DNA from: Aedes albopictus
Lineage: Eukaryota; Arthropoda; Insecta; Diptera; Culicidae
Length of the DNA stretch: 64,000 nt
Assembly (NCBI RefSeq): GCF_035046485.1
Contig: NC_085137.1
Coordinates: forward strand, 2,519,977 to 2,583,976
Reading direction: 5' to 3'
The translations under genes and the position numbers were made by a program. This document shows, piece by piece, positions 9,872-19,494 of this stretch. Under the pieces are notes generated by a model. That model saw only the letters and a list, made by a program, of their open reading frames with translations. It had not been told where the DNA came from and made no database searches. Each line of letters begins with the position of its first letter. The first letter of the stretch is position 1.

Positions 9872-10708
9872 ATGGCAAACGAAGAAGTGGTTTTTCAAAC
9901 CATGTCCTTCTTCAGCCCAGCGTCGTATAATTTACCTATGTTCAAGTTCTCGCACTTACCCGCAACGGAGGTAAGAACCGCTTGGACATCGTGGATAAGA
10001 TGGTTTGACAACGTTATGTTAGCGACCAACATTTTGGAAAGCCACAGCCGTAAAGCGCAGATGCTTGCTATGGGAGGCATGGAGTTGCAATCTGTCTTCT
10101 ATGGCATTCCGGGGGCTGATATTGACGGATCAGATGGAAGGGACCCCTATATTGTGGCCAAGGAAAAACTGACGGCACATTTTGCTCCAAAACAACACTC
10201 CAGTTTTGAGAGATTTCAATTCTGGACTATGACGCAAGACAATGATGAGCCGATTGAGAAATTTCTTCTCAGGGTTCAGCAAAAGGCGGATAAATGCTCA
10301 TTTGGACAAACTGAGCTTGAATGTCGTCAAACGGCCATCATCGATAAAATAATCCAGAACGCGCCGGACGATCTGCGTCGTAAGTTATTGGAACAAGAAG
10401 TATTGACGTTGGATACTTGTACCAAAATCGTTAATGCGCATCAATCTGTCAGTTACCAAGCCGCCCAAATGAACTCTAAACCAAAGCCAATCGCGGATGT
10501 TCACCGTTTAATTGCGCATACACAAAGGACACCATATTACAAGAACTCAGGGATCCCAGCCTATAAAGAAAAATGCTCTCGATGCGGTCGTTTCCGACAT
10601 CGGACATCTGAAAAATGCCCAGCAGCGGATAAAAAGTGCCACGGTTGCGGAAATACGGGTCATTTCCAATCGATGTGTAAGACACCAGGACGAAATGTAA
10701 GGAACTAA
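9872..10708 (+). CDS. gag: Gag (unspliced product, 278 residues)
   Basis: The ATG at 9872 follows CAATC and opens the longest frame after the leader. The C-terminal 45 residues carry two nucleocapsid zinc knuckles: CSRCGRFRHRTSEKC (C-x2-C-x4-H-x5-C, slightly long) and CHGCGNTGHFQSMC (canonical CCHC). The N-terminal part is a capsid-like helical domain of the Ty3/Gypsy type without recognisable enzymes. Gag forms the particle and packages genomic RNA. The last three codons and the TAA stop (10706-10708) lie inside the proposed intron 10697-10793, so an unspliced RNA ends here and a spliced one reads on into pol. Confidence 0.9.
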   Translation: MANEEVVFQTMSFFSPASYNLPMFKFSHLPATEVRTAWTSWIRWFDNVMLATNILESHSRKAQMLAMGGMELQSVFYGIPGADIDGSDGRDPYIVAKEKLTAHFAPKQHSSFERFQFWTMTQDNDEPIEKFLLRVQQKADKCSFGQTELECRQTAIIDKIIQNAPDDLRRKLLEQEVLTLDTCTKIVNAHQSVSYQAAQMNSKPKPIADVHRLIAHTQRTPYYKNSGIPAYKEKCSRCGRFRHRTSEKCPAADKKCHGCGNTGHFQSMCKTPGRNVRN

Positions 10709-13700
10709 AATAAGTTTTTTTTAATGGTAAAAAAAATATATAAGTGTATAATTGGGGGTTGTTTTTTCCTTTCTTTAATTTGTTAATGTTCAGTCATTGA
10801 AACGAAAACGTTCACCGCAACGATACCAACAAATACCACAGCATAAAAGGTTCAGAAGCGTTAGGAATGTTGAGTTGACCGATGAAAGAGAGGATACGGA
10901 AGAATTTTCAGTCTACAAAATCAACAACGAAAACGATGAGCTACTGAAGTGTCGCGTTGGGGGAGTCACTATTGAAATGTTAATTGATTCAGGATCTGCG
11001 TACAACCTAATAGACGATCAAACGTGGGAATATATGAAGCTGAACAAGGCAGTCTATTTCTCGGAAAGAAGTGACAGGTCTAAGAAGTTCATGGCTTATG
11101 GGCGAATACCGTTGGAGTTGGTAACCGTGTTTGACGCAGTTATCGAAGTACACGATGAGGATGATATCATATCAGCCAGAACAACATTCTACGTGATCCG
11201 AGGCGGGCAACAAGCCTTGTTGGGAAAAATCACGGCTCGTGAACTTGGTCTGTTACGAGTCGGACTACCTAGCTCCTTCAAAGAAAACGTATGCCAAGTC
11301 AAACAAACAGAAGCATTCCCCAAAATCAAAGATTTCCAGCTGGTCCTTCCAATCGATAAAAACGTGACCCCAGTAATTCAGCCATTACGACGCTGTCCGG
11401 TACCTTTGCTGGAGCAAGTGAAAAGAAAGCTGGATGATCTGCTAGCGATGGGTATAATCGAACGAGTGGAAAAACCGTCATCTTGGGTGTCACCATTAGT
11501 GCCCATTCTTAAAGACAATGGTGAACTACGTCTTTGCATAGATATGCGACGCGCCAATCAAGCAATTCAGCGTTTAAATCATCCACTGCCAATCTTTGAG
11601 AACATACTCCCGATGTTCAATGGAGCGAAATTCTTCACTACGTTGGACATCAAGCAAGCATTCCACCAAGTAGAACTGGCGGAAGAAAGTCGTGAAATCA
11701 CGACGTTTGTCACCAATTGGGGCCTTTATCGTTACACCAGATTACTTTTCGGTGTTAACTACGCCCCCGAATTCTTCCAGAACCTCATGGAGAGTATTTT
11801 GTCGGAATGTCCTAACACCGTTGTTTTCATTGACGATATCATGATCTGGGGAGCGACAGAGAAAGAACATGACGAAGCAGTAAGAAAAACATTGGCCGTT
11901 CTGAAGAGTTTTGGAATCATGTTAAACATGCAGAAGTGTAAGTTCAAACAAGAAGAAACAACATTTCTTGGACACAAGTTCTCTGAAAAGGGAGTTCTTC
12001 CGGCTGACTCAAAAGTTCGATCCATCATGCAGTTCAGAGCACCTCAGAGCAAGGAAGAATTGAGAAGTTTTCTGGGACTTGTAACTTACGTTGCAAAATT
12101 TATTCCAAACCTGGCAACTGAAAACCACTCCCTAAGAGAACTACTCAAGGACGCGACACCATTTGAATGGCGATCTACCCATCAACGATCATTCGAAACA
12201 CTGAAACAACACATGAGCAACCTACAAAATTTGGGCTATTTCGATCCTAAGGATGAGACATTGCTTGTTACTGATGCATCTGGCGTTGGGCTTGGGGCGG
12301 TGCTGATACAGGTAAAAAGTGATCAGCCACGTGTAATAAGTTACGCATCAAGAAGTCTCTCTGAAACAGAGAAGCGATACCCACCAATTGAAAAAGAAGC
12401 GTTGGGTATAGTGTGGGCAGTTGAGAGGTTTAAGGATTACCTTCTCGGAATCTCTTTCACTGTTGAAACTGACCACCGCCCACTGGAAGTTCTTTTTACT
12501 ACAAAATCACGCCCAACAGCTCGCATAGAAAGGTGGATGCTGCGCTTGCAGTCGTTCAACTTCGCGGTCGTGTACAGGAAAGGCTCTACAAACATTGCCG
12601 ACCCTCTGTCTCGAATGGCATCACATGTGGAAGACAACTGGCAGGAGGAATCGGAAGTCTACATCCGCCGTTTAGCATCTACTACCTTAGCTATGCTTGT
12701 GGATGATTCGTGGAGCGAAAACTTTGACGATGAAACGGAAATCTCGATCAGGACAATTCAAGAAACAGCTGCTGTCGATATCTCGGAAGTTGTTGGAGCT
12801 ACGGAAAAGGACGAAGAAATGCAAGCTATCAAACTGGCAGTAATGGAAGAGAATTGGACGTCAGAACTCGTGAAACCCTATGCAGCATTTCGACACGAAT
12901 TATCATTCGTCAATGGACTCATAATGCGAGGAACAAAACTTGTGATTCCGTCTGCTTTACGAAGTAGGATGTTAGTACTTGCTCACGAAGGACATCCTGG
13001 CCAGACGATCATGAAGCGTAGGTTGAGAGATCGCTGCTGGTGGCCTAAGATGGACGCCTGTGTATCAAAAACATGTGACAGTTGTGAAGGTTGTCGCTTG
13101 GTACAAATGGCTGATCCGCCGGAGCCAATGCAACGAAGGGCGTTGCCGGACAAGCCTTGGGTAGACATCGCCATAGATTTTCTGGGTCCTTTGCCAACAG
13201 GAGAGTATATATTGGTGGTAATCGATTACTTCAGCAGGTATCTTTCGTTATTCTTACTTATTAATAATATTTTGCCTTTATTGAGAAATCTTGTTTGTTT
13301 ATAGGTATTTATGTTTGGAGATTATGGCTAGTATTACAGCGAAGGAAACCATAAAGCGGCTGATGAAAATATTCAGCATCTGGGGAGTGCCACGTACTTT
13401 GACACTCGATAATGCCAAGCAATTTGTATCCACAGAATTTCAAGAATTCTGTAGCACAAAAGGAATCCATCTGAATCACACTTCTCCTTATTGGCCGCAA
13501 GCTAATGGAGAAGTGGAGAGACAAAATCGGTCACTTCTCAAGCGTTTGAAGATTGCTAATGCTCTCTATGGTGACTGGAAAGTGGAAATGAACCAGTATC
13601 TTGAAATGTACAACAACACTTCACATTCAACAACCGGGAAAGCTCCAAGCGAGCTTTTACAAAATCGAAAGCTGCGCTTCAAGTTCCCGGATCCAGATGA

Positions 13701-14097
13701 CCTAGGTACCGCTGTAACATCAACTGACTATGCAGACCAAGATGCAACTCAAAAACTGAAAGGAAAGATAGGAGAAGACAGGAGAAGGAAAGCTAAATCG
13801 AGTGACATCATCTCAGGAGATATGGTTCTAATGAAGAACCTCCATCCATCAAACAAACTCTCTACCAATTTCCTAGCGGAGAAATTCGTAGTAGAGAATC
13901 GCAATGGGTCAAAGGTTCGGGTTCGATCAACGGATACTGGAAAGAGCTACGACAGGAACGTGGCTCACTTGAAAAAGGTTTCCGCTCAGTCTGAAAATGA
14001 TGAGTCTGACGAAACCCAGGGTCATCAGGCTCAGCCCATCGGGGAACGTCGATATTCTGAGCGTATCCGCAAACCGCGTGTAAGATTTGAGGCTTAG
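9872..14097 (+). CDS. pol: Gag-Pol (protease, RT, RNase H, integrase) read through two introns
   Basis: Coding exons 9872-10696, 10794-13237 and 13305-14097 give 1354 codons including TAG with both junctions in frame (phase 0 and phase 2). Approximate residues: Gag 1-275; aspartic protease DSGSAYNLID near 340; RT with LDIKQAFHQV and catalytic FIDDIM near 620; RNase H VTDASG near 768; integrase zinc domain HEGHPGQ...CDSC near 1005-1040; integrase core with Asp in VDIAIDFLG (about 1067), Asp in LTLDNAKQF (about 1123) and Glu in NGEVERQ (about 1157); basic C-terminus. The pol frame has no ATG near its start, which agrees with expression by splicing from gag. Intron 2 interrupts the integrase core right after VVIDYFS. 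It is mag- or K02A2.6-like by general look, but the lineage was not tested. Confidence 0.85.
10697..10793 (+). other. Proposed intron 1 between gag and pol (97 bp)
   Basis: Donor AAT/GTAAGG and acceptor TTAATGTTCAG/TCA, with a T-rich tract (TTTTTTCCTTTCTTTAATTTG) before the acceptor. Removal joins gag codon 275 to the pol frame in phase 0. If retained, translation meets TAA after three intron codons. The body is more AT-rich than the exons on either side. Confidence 0.8.
13238..13304 (+). other. Proposed intron 2 inside the integrase core (67 bp)
   Basis: Donor AGCAG/GTATCT and acceptor TTTGTTTATAG/GTATTT, with an AT-rich body containing possible branch sites. Splicing completes an AGG codon and restores the continuous integrase core. 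If retained, the frame ends at TAG (13302-13304), whose AG is the splice acceptor itself, giving a Pol without integrase core. The 6-bp AGGTAT occurs at both boundaries (13236-13241 and 13303-13308). Confidence 0.82.
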
Positions 14098-14209
14098 GTA
14101 AGGTATTTGCAGCTGACATTTATGTACCAGTTACTTAAGGTAAGAGATATATACCATAATTAAATAACAATTAAATAACAATCTAATGTCTATGAAATTA
14201 TCTTATAAT

Positions 14210-14219
14210 GGAAAGGGGA
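14210..14219 (+). promoter_or_regulatory. Polypurine tract
   Basis: GGAAAGGGGA abuts the 3' LTR directly, the expected site of plus-strand priming. Confidence 0.85.
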
Positions 14220-14369
14220 TGTGGTGATCTATATTATGAATGATACCATGTGGTATATGTGTTGAACTAGTGTGGGTGGCTGCACTAGCGAACGAACGAT
14301 CCAACCACGAATAGCCGGCACCACTCGTCATTCTATCGTGCAGGCCTGACTAGATCGGACGACATCACA
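14220..14369 (+). repeat. 3' LTR (150 bp)
   Basis: Identical to the 5' LTR at 8160-8309, followed by the target duplication GCAGG at 14370-14374. Confidence 0.93.
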
Positions 14370-14864
14370 GCAGGGATTGATTTCTTTCACAATGAAGGCC
14401 CAGATCGCTTGATATATTTTGCCTATTTATTATGAACATTTGTTCACCTAATGTACATAATCGGATGAAAGTAGGTTGTTGTGATAGTAGTTCTCACTTC
14501 AGGCGTGAAACACTTTTGCGACTGAAACTACATTTTAGTTCAGGTGGTTTTGAAAAAAACTCGAAAATAAGTGATTGAACCAGAATTTTCCCAAATTAAG
14601 CAATCCTCAGAAAATTATTCAACATTTTCTAATTCGTGCTTTTAAATCACTTCTGATCAAACAACAAAATTGGCATGCTCTTTTTCACTTGATGAAACAG
14701 TTAAAACCTGGTATATCTTAAGGTAACGCTTGCGCTAAGTCGGCTTGCTGAATTTGTAAATTGCCGACAAACCATTCAACAGCTGAGATATAGTTATACT
14801 GAAACTCTGCGCTGAAACGTTGTCAAAGGGACGATCGATAAAATCCTTCTACTTATATTTTATG

Positions 14865-15265
14865 CGTAAAGGGCTGTTTGCAGTTCAGAAGGAATTTTTC
14901 GGCCTATCTTGATGCATGGGAAATTCCTTGCCTGAATCGCCCAAGAAACCGTTTTTCTTCCATCGCAGTACACAGTTGCGAAGTAATGACAATTCAAATG
15001 GCCGTCACCGTAGAAAGTTTCTGCCAGGAATCGCTCAAGAAGTTTCTTGAGCGATTCCTTTTGAACTCGAAACTGCGCTTAAAGGGCCGTTTACAATTCT
15101 GAAGGAATTTCTCGGCCTATCTTGATGCACCAAGAAACCATTTTTCTTTTATCGCAGTACGCAGTTGGAAAGAAATGATTACTGAAATGACATTCATCGT
15201 AGTTTCTGCCAGGAATCGGTCAAGAAATTTCTCGAGCGATTCTTTTTGACCGCGAAACTGGGATT
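14865..15265 (+). repeat. Two-copy tandem repeat, period about 212 bp, each with an internal palindrome
   Basis: Copy 1 begins near 14869 (AAAGGGCTGTTTGCAG) and copy 2 near 15081 (AAAGGGCCGTTTACAA); both continue with GGCCTATCTTGATGCA. Each has an inverted repeat built on AGGAATCG-TCAAGAA and its complement TTTCT-GAGCGATTC (near 15029-15060 and 15210-15245). This looks like a duplicated foldback element or minisatellite dimer. Confidence 0.7.
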
Positions 15266-16159
15266 AACGCTTCAACGAATCAATAAAACTCAACATAACA
15301 TCATTTCAGATACGATGCTCGATTGTTATTGTTCATTTAGAAAAAAAACTTGCCGTATTACCTACGGTACTACGAAAAGCTGCGGCAACTGTCAGATTAC
15401 TCGGACTAATGATTTTCACTGAGGTATCATCGATCCATCCAAGCACTGCAGTTAGAAAAAGTTGTTTCACGAAATTTTCCAGACTTTGAATTGACGCTAA
15501 GGTGTAGAATTAGCTCTTGAGTTAGAATAAATGTTAATAAAAATATTGAAAAAAGGACGTGGACGTGAATAACTAAAAAAAGAACATGTTCGTCAAATAC
15601 GCCAAAGTGATCGAGTGCTTTACTCGCTAAAAGTGAATGAAGGTCTAATTAGTTAAATACTAAAGCTAAATCTAAATAATAGTCAAATACTTTAACACTA
15701 GTTAAACAAATAGTATACATAACCATTTAACAGATATAGATTAAATTGAGTTAATATCGAGACGAGATTAAAAGTTTGTCTATGCATGAAACTGCTATTG
15801 CCTTAAAATTTCAATCTATTGACACCGACACCATGCTTTGGTTCATCTATTGTGTTATTATCTGCTGGCTACACCAGGTGCGCATAAGCCGGTTAGACCT
15901 GCACCGCAGAAAGTTTCAGCTTCTTGGGAACGACCTATTGGGAATGAGATAGAACAGGACTATGTTAGAAAACAAATCTGCAATGATCTAACTTGAAGGT
16001 AGGTAGTTGAGAAGCATGCGCAACGTGCAAAAGCATAACCAAATGAACCTATATAACAAAAACAACGACAGTGGAGAAACTTAGTGGACTAAAGATTGTT
16101 CTAGAAATCAATGTTTGAAAGATTAAGAACAGGAACCCTCCATTGAAAGAATGAAAAAT

Positions 16160-16290
16160 TATGGGCACATAAAAATGTTGTATACGTTCCAAAACCTCAT
16201 CTAGCAGTAATTGTTGGCATGCAGATGCTTTCTGCGTTAAAGAATTTTATCATTCAAATAAAACGGAGAAGTTCTATCGACAAATCATGA
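16160..16290 (+). pseudogene. Possible Ty1/copia remnant
   Basis: One plus frame reads NVVYVPKPHLAVIVG and on to MLSALKNF, which resembles the N-V-YVP-L-NL-SV block before the copia integrase. No longer frame or LTR is seen, so it would be an old scrap. Confidence 0.35.
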
Positions 16291-16453
16291 AACGCATCTT
16301 GCAAATGTATGTTTTTTTTGTAGATTTTAAAACTAAATTTCCATTAGATAAACACAGGGCATGCAAACAAAAACTAGTTGATGCTGAAAAAAAAATCGCT
16401 ATCAGTAGTTACCAAAAAGACTGTACGTTATAATTGAATGGCAAAATGCCTGT

Positions 16454-18843
16454 CTAAACTACATATTCGCGATCGCTGATCACTTTTATGCCGTGTTCCG
16501 TGAAGACAAACTTTATCATGTCATCGTAGCTTTTCGAAGGGCTGATGCGACCAGCAGATGAACTTGCTGCTGTGGTTTGACTGCTTGCCTTATTGACTGT
16601 AGCAGGAGTGCTTTGAACTGAACGGGACTTTGCTAGTTCAGCAACCGAGAGTTGTAAATCCTTTGTATTTTTCGGTTCTCTTTGTGTGGCTTTGGCTGTG
16701 CTATTGGGTGAATTTTGTTGCCGTTGCGTATCAAGTGCCGTTGTGCTCGTTTTGGTGCTTGGTTCAGAGTTGTTTGTGCGGTTTTGTGCTGAACTTGTAG
16801 TGTTACCCACCTTGTCGTCTACTATATGCTGAGAGATGGAAACTATTCCCGAGTCTGTTCCACTTGAACTGCTAGAAGTAATGGTAGAGGTTGTTATTTT
16901 AACAGCGCTCCCAGGGTGGGTCAGAAATCCCCTTGTGCCCTTCGATGACGATTTTGATTCGTTTTCGGTGCCGCAACAAAACACTCGATTTAAAGTATTG
17001 CGAGGAAAGTCCGTTTCGTCCATTGATTCCAGCGTGTTCAGAGTATTCAACTCATTTCGACACTCGACGTAGTCGTCATCAATTATGGGAGAAACGGGAG
17101 AAATGCTCATCATTTCCCCACTCGTACTGGCGGGCATAATGTACTTACTGATGAAGGTAATCCACAAACAATGCACAGACATGTGAAACGAATGAGTTTA
17201 TGACATTAGTACTGCGTTTGAAATGGAAATTAGGTCGTCACTGCATGATAAAATGGAAATGTTATGCAAAAATCACACCAAAGTAGAATGTTTAGGAAAT
17301 ATAAAGAAACTTACGTGTTGCTGGTACCGTAGAGAGCATGCTTTTTAATATATTCTATCAAATAATCATCCAGCAAATATTTCACTGACATTCCTCGGTT
17401 AAGAAGGCGACGTACGAGCGTGGAACTGACATCATTCGTTATCCAGTTGGTGACAATTGTAATGTTTCTCTGTTTGTGAAATAAGTAAGTAATGAAACTT
17501 CACTTAGTTAAAGAACTTCAGCTTTTTGAAGAAATTTGCATTTTTTTTTCTGCAAGTTTTAATAGTAGCTCTATGTTTGTGAACACTGACATTTTTTTGG
17601 AAGCTGCTTGTTTTTTTTTTCTAAGAGTTACGCAAGAAGCTCAAGGATTCTACATCATTCCCCAGAAAAATGTGTGTGAAGAAGGATGCATTAATTTCCT
17701 TCTAACCCTTCAGGACGCGCGCTGTTGTAAAAAGTAAAACACTGCCAAAAAACCTCGCTCGTCGTACACAGCGCGAGCGCGGTGCAGTTTTGATTGCTTG
17801 ATGGCGCGCGTCCTGAAAGGTTAACTAGAATTCTGGGAACTGGTGTTCAGGAGAATGTTATAAAATCTTCTATAGTTGTTCTGCTAGAAGTTTTTCAGAA
17901 CTTCAGAACAAAGTGCTGCTCTGGAAGAAACACCAGAATATACTTCCAAAAATTGTGCTGTTGCTTATGCTTTTAGCAAGCTATACACAATATATGCGTT
18001 GTTTAACATCCAAAAATACTTGAGTAATACCTGAAAAGTACCTCCACTAAAACTTCCTCATAAAAATTCGACAGAATTCGCTTCGAGTTTTGTTCCGAAC
18101 GAACACATGAACACTTACCCTATAGCGGCTCAGCAGGTCCGAGTTGAAGATAAACTGTTCGGCATTTGATCCGGCACGGGAAATTACCACAATCCCATGC
18201 TGCCCGACGATGGCTTCGATGTCCTCGTCTTTCCACAGTCCCGGCGTTGCAAAAGACTCGAGCAGGTCTGCGCCGCAAAGCAGCTTCAGCTGAACCTGGC
18301 TGGCGGTCTTTTTCAACCCTTCCGGAATCCACGACGGAATGTGCTGATCGTTTGTGCTATTCGCGTCCTTCAGGAAGGAATTAATGCAGTTCTGTAACAT
18401 AAAGGCTATAAGTCAGCATGATCACCGGTACATTCTGTGAAAACGGCAGTAATGCAAACCTGATGGTATTGGAGTGTGAGTCGTGTCCTCGTCCATTCTT
18501 CTTGCTGTGTCTCCCACTCCGAAAGCCGAATCCAGTCCGAAGATTGCAGCCCAATTTTGATCATATTACACCGGTGTGTGGCAGAAACTAAACCATTCTT
18601 GCCGTATGAATCGTGCACCGGTGAGATTATTCCTCCAACTACACTGGCTGATCCAATCTGTTCAAAATAATCTCGTGCAATTTCTGTTTGGAAAGGATGA
18701 AAAAAAAATCTACAATATTTACGTCTTATCACCGATGATGCATCATTGCACAACTTACCAAACATTCGAAAGTGCATTGGGGTTGGGGGACTGAATGAGC
18801 CGCATGCTATAAGCATGATTTTAGACGGTGATGTCATCCTCAT
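16454..18843 (-). CDS. Nmnat: Nicotinamide mononucleotide adenylyltransferase
   Basis: Five coding exons: 18843-18759, 18683-18460, 18391-18119, 17469-17315, 17147-16454, all with GT-AG borders and compatible phases, totalling 477 codons with stop. The ATG at 18843 is in frame and the first in the exon. Motifs: LIACGSFSPPTPMHFRMF (nucleotide-binding GxFxP..H), GGIISPVHDSYGKNGLVSATHR, SDWIRLSEWETQQEEWTRT, LLCGADLLESF, and NDVSSTLVRRLLNRG (SxTxxR). Family role: joins NMN or nicotinate mononucleotide with ATP to make NAD or its acid form; fly Nmnat also protects axons and acts as a chaperone. The last exon adds about 230 residues rich in Ser, Thr and Asn, probably disordered, then a conserved-looking end SYDDMIKFVFTEHGIKVIS. 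Fly Nmnat makes isoforms that differ at the C-terminus, so other 3' exons may exist. A MITE sits in intron 3. Confidence 0.93.
17703..17823. mobile_element. MITE in Nmnat intron 3
   Basis: 121 bp bounded by 20-bp terminal inverted repeats TAACCCTTCAGGACGCGCGC (left) and TAACCTTTCAGGACGCGCGC (right, complement) with TA at both ends, as for Tc1/mariner-type MITEs. It is markedly richer in CpG than the intron around it. Confidence 0.8.
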
Positions 18844-18849
18844 TTGCGC

Positions 18850-19060
18850 CAAATTTTAGTTTCCCTTGATGCTCACTGAAAAGTAGTATTCCTGAGCACT
18901 TAATATACTGGAATTTACACAATTTCTGCCACAATTTAGAACTTTTTCTGAACCACTAGTCCATTACTCACGAAGTGCAGAAAAATTTTCGCGACATCGA
19001 TAAAAAAAATGTTTTGACAGTCAAACTAACAAGCCGCTGTTTACTGTGCGGTGATTTACA
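18850..19060 (-). promoter_or_regulatory. Probable Nmnat 5'UTR and promoter region
   Basis: The stretch upstream of the start codon is not obviously repetitive. A near match to the insect DRE motif (TTTATCGATGTC on the minus strand) lies at about 18993-19004, a common element of housekeeping promoters. The transcription start was not located. Confidence 0.35.
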
Positions 19061-19195
19061 TTTTCAATGGGCGGCGAACGTGCTCGACGCGGCTGGGCGG
19101 CTGAATAACGCATAACGCGCGCCTAACGCTCACACGCTAACCTGAAATAACATGGCAGTGTTTGCCCAGTGAATCAAAATTTAATCTTGAAGCCA

Positions 19196-19325
19196 ACTTT
19201 TCCGCTATTCACCACATCAAACCAAAAGCGCCACCGTAATATGGATTGTAACACAGTGATGGAAGACGAGTTACGTCAAACGCGCTATCTGTTTAGTTAT
19301 ATTGGCCGTTTTAGTTAAACATGCT
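19196..19325 (+). mobile_element. MITE fragment, CGGCCGTTTTAGTTA family copy 1
   Basis: Shares TTTTCCGCTA-TCACC, AAAGCGCCACCGTA, AGTTACGTCAAAC and GCCGTTTTAGTTA with 27514-27670 (plus) and with 58141-58300 (minus). Internal parts differ by small deletions. Confidence 0.6.
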
Positions 19326-19494
19326 GTTGCACTATGGGTCAACATGGAGAAAAGATGAACAAAAAAGTAAAATTCGTATATATAAGGACAAGGTATTTGG
19401 GGTACATAGCTCAAATTTTCTAGAGCACCGTTTTTTAGAACCGGTGAACGAATATGGATGTAAATGCATCATGCTGATTGTTCAGTGGCTGTCA

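Larger units (their letters stand above)
8155..14374 (+). mobile_element. Young Ty3/Gypsy-type LTR retrotransposon with its target duplication
   Basis: The element proper spans 8160-14369 (6210 bp): 5' LTR, primer binding site, 1.56-kb leader with hairpin array, gag, intron, pol with a second intron, polypurine tract, 3' LTR. The LTRs are identical at all 150 positions and the 5-bp target duplication GCAGG is at 8155-8159 and 14370-14374. Domain order protease, RT, RNase H, integrase is that of Metaviridae. No envelope frame exists. Identity of the LTRs and open coding exons point to a very recent insertion that may still be active. Confidence 0.93.
14375..16453. other. Repeat-rich intergenic region, no intact gene
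   Basis: Contains the 212-bp tandem pair at 14865-15265 and a possible copia scrap near 16160-16290. Its left end may be the upstream remainder of the non-LTR element that received the LTR insertion. The rest is AT-rich with no recognised gene. Confidence 0.5.

Noticed and set aside
10697..10793. Ribosomal frameshift between gag and pol
   Set aside because: There is no overlap of frames: gag ends 88 bases before the pol frame opens, with no slippery heptamer at the stop, while a clean in-phase GT-AG intron explains the join.
13291..14097. Separate integrase gene starting at 13291
   Set aside because: The first codons lie in the proposed intron; the frame is the third exon of Gag-Pol, and lacks the first catalytic Asp and zinc domain.
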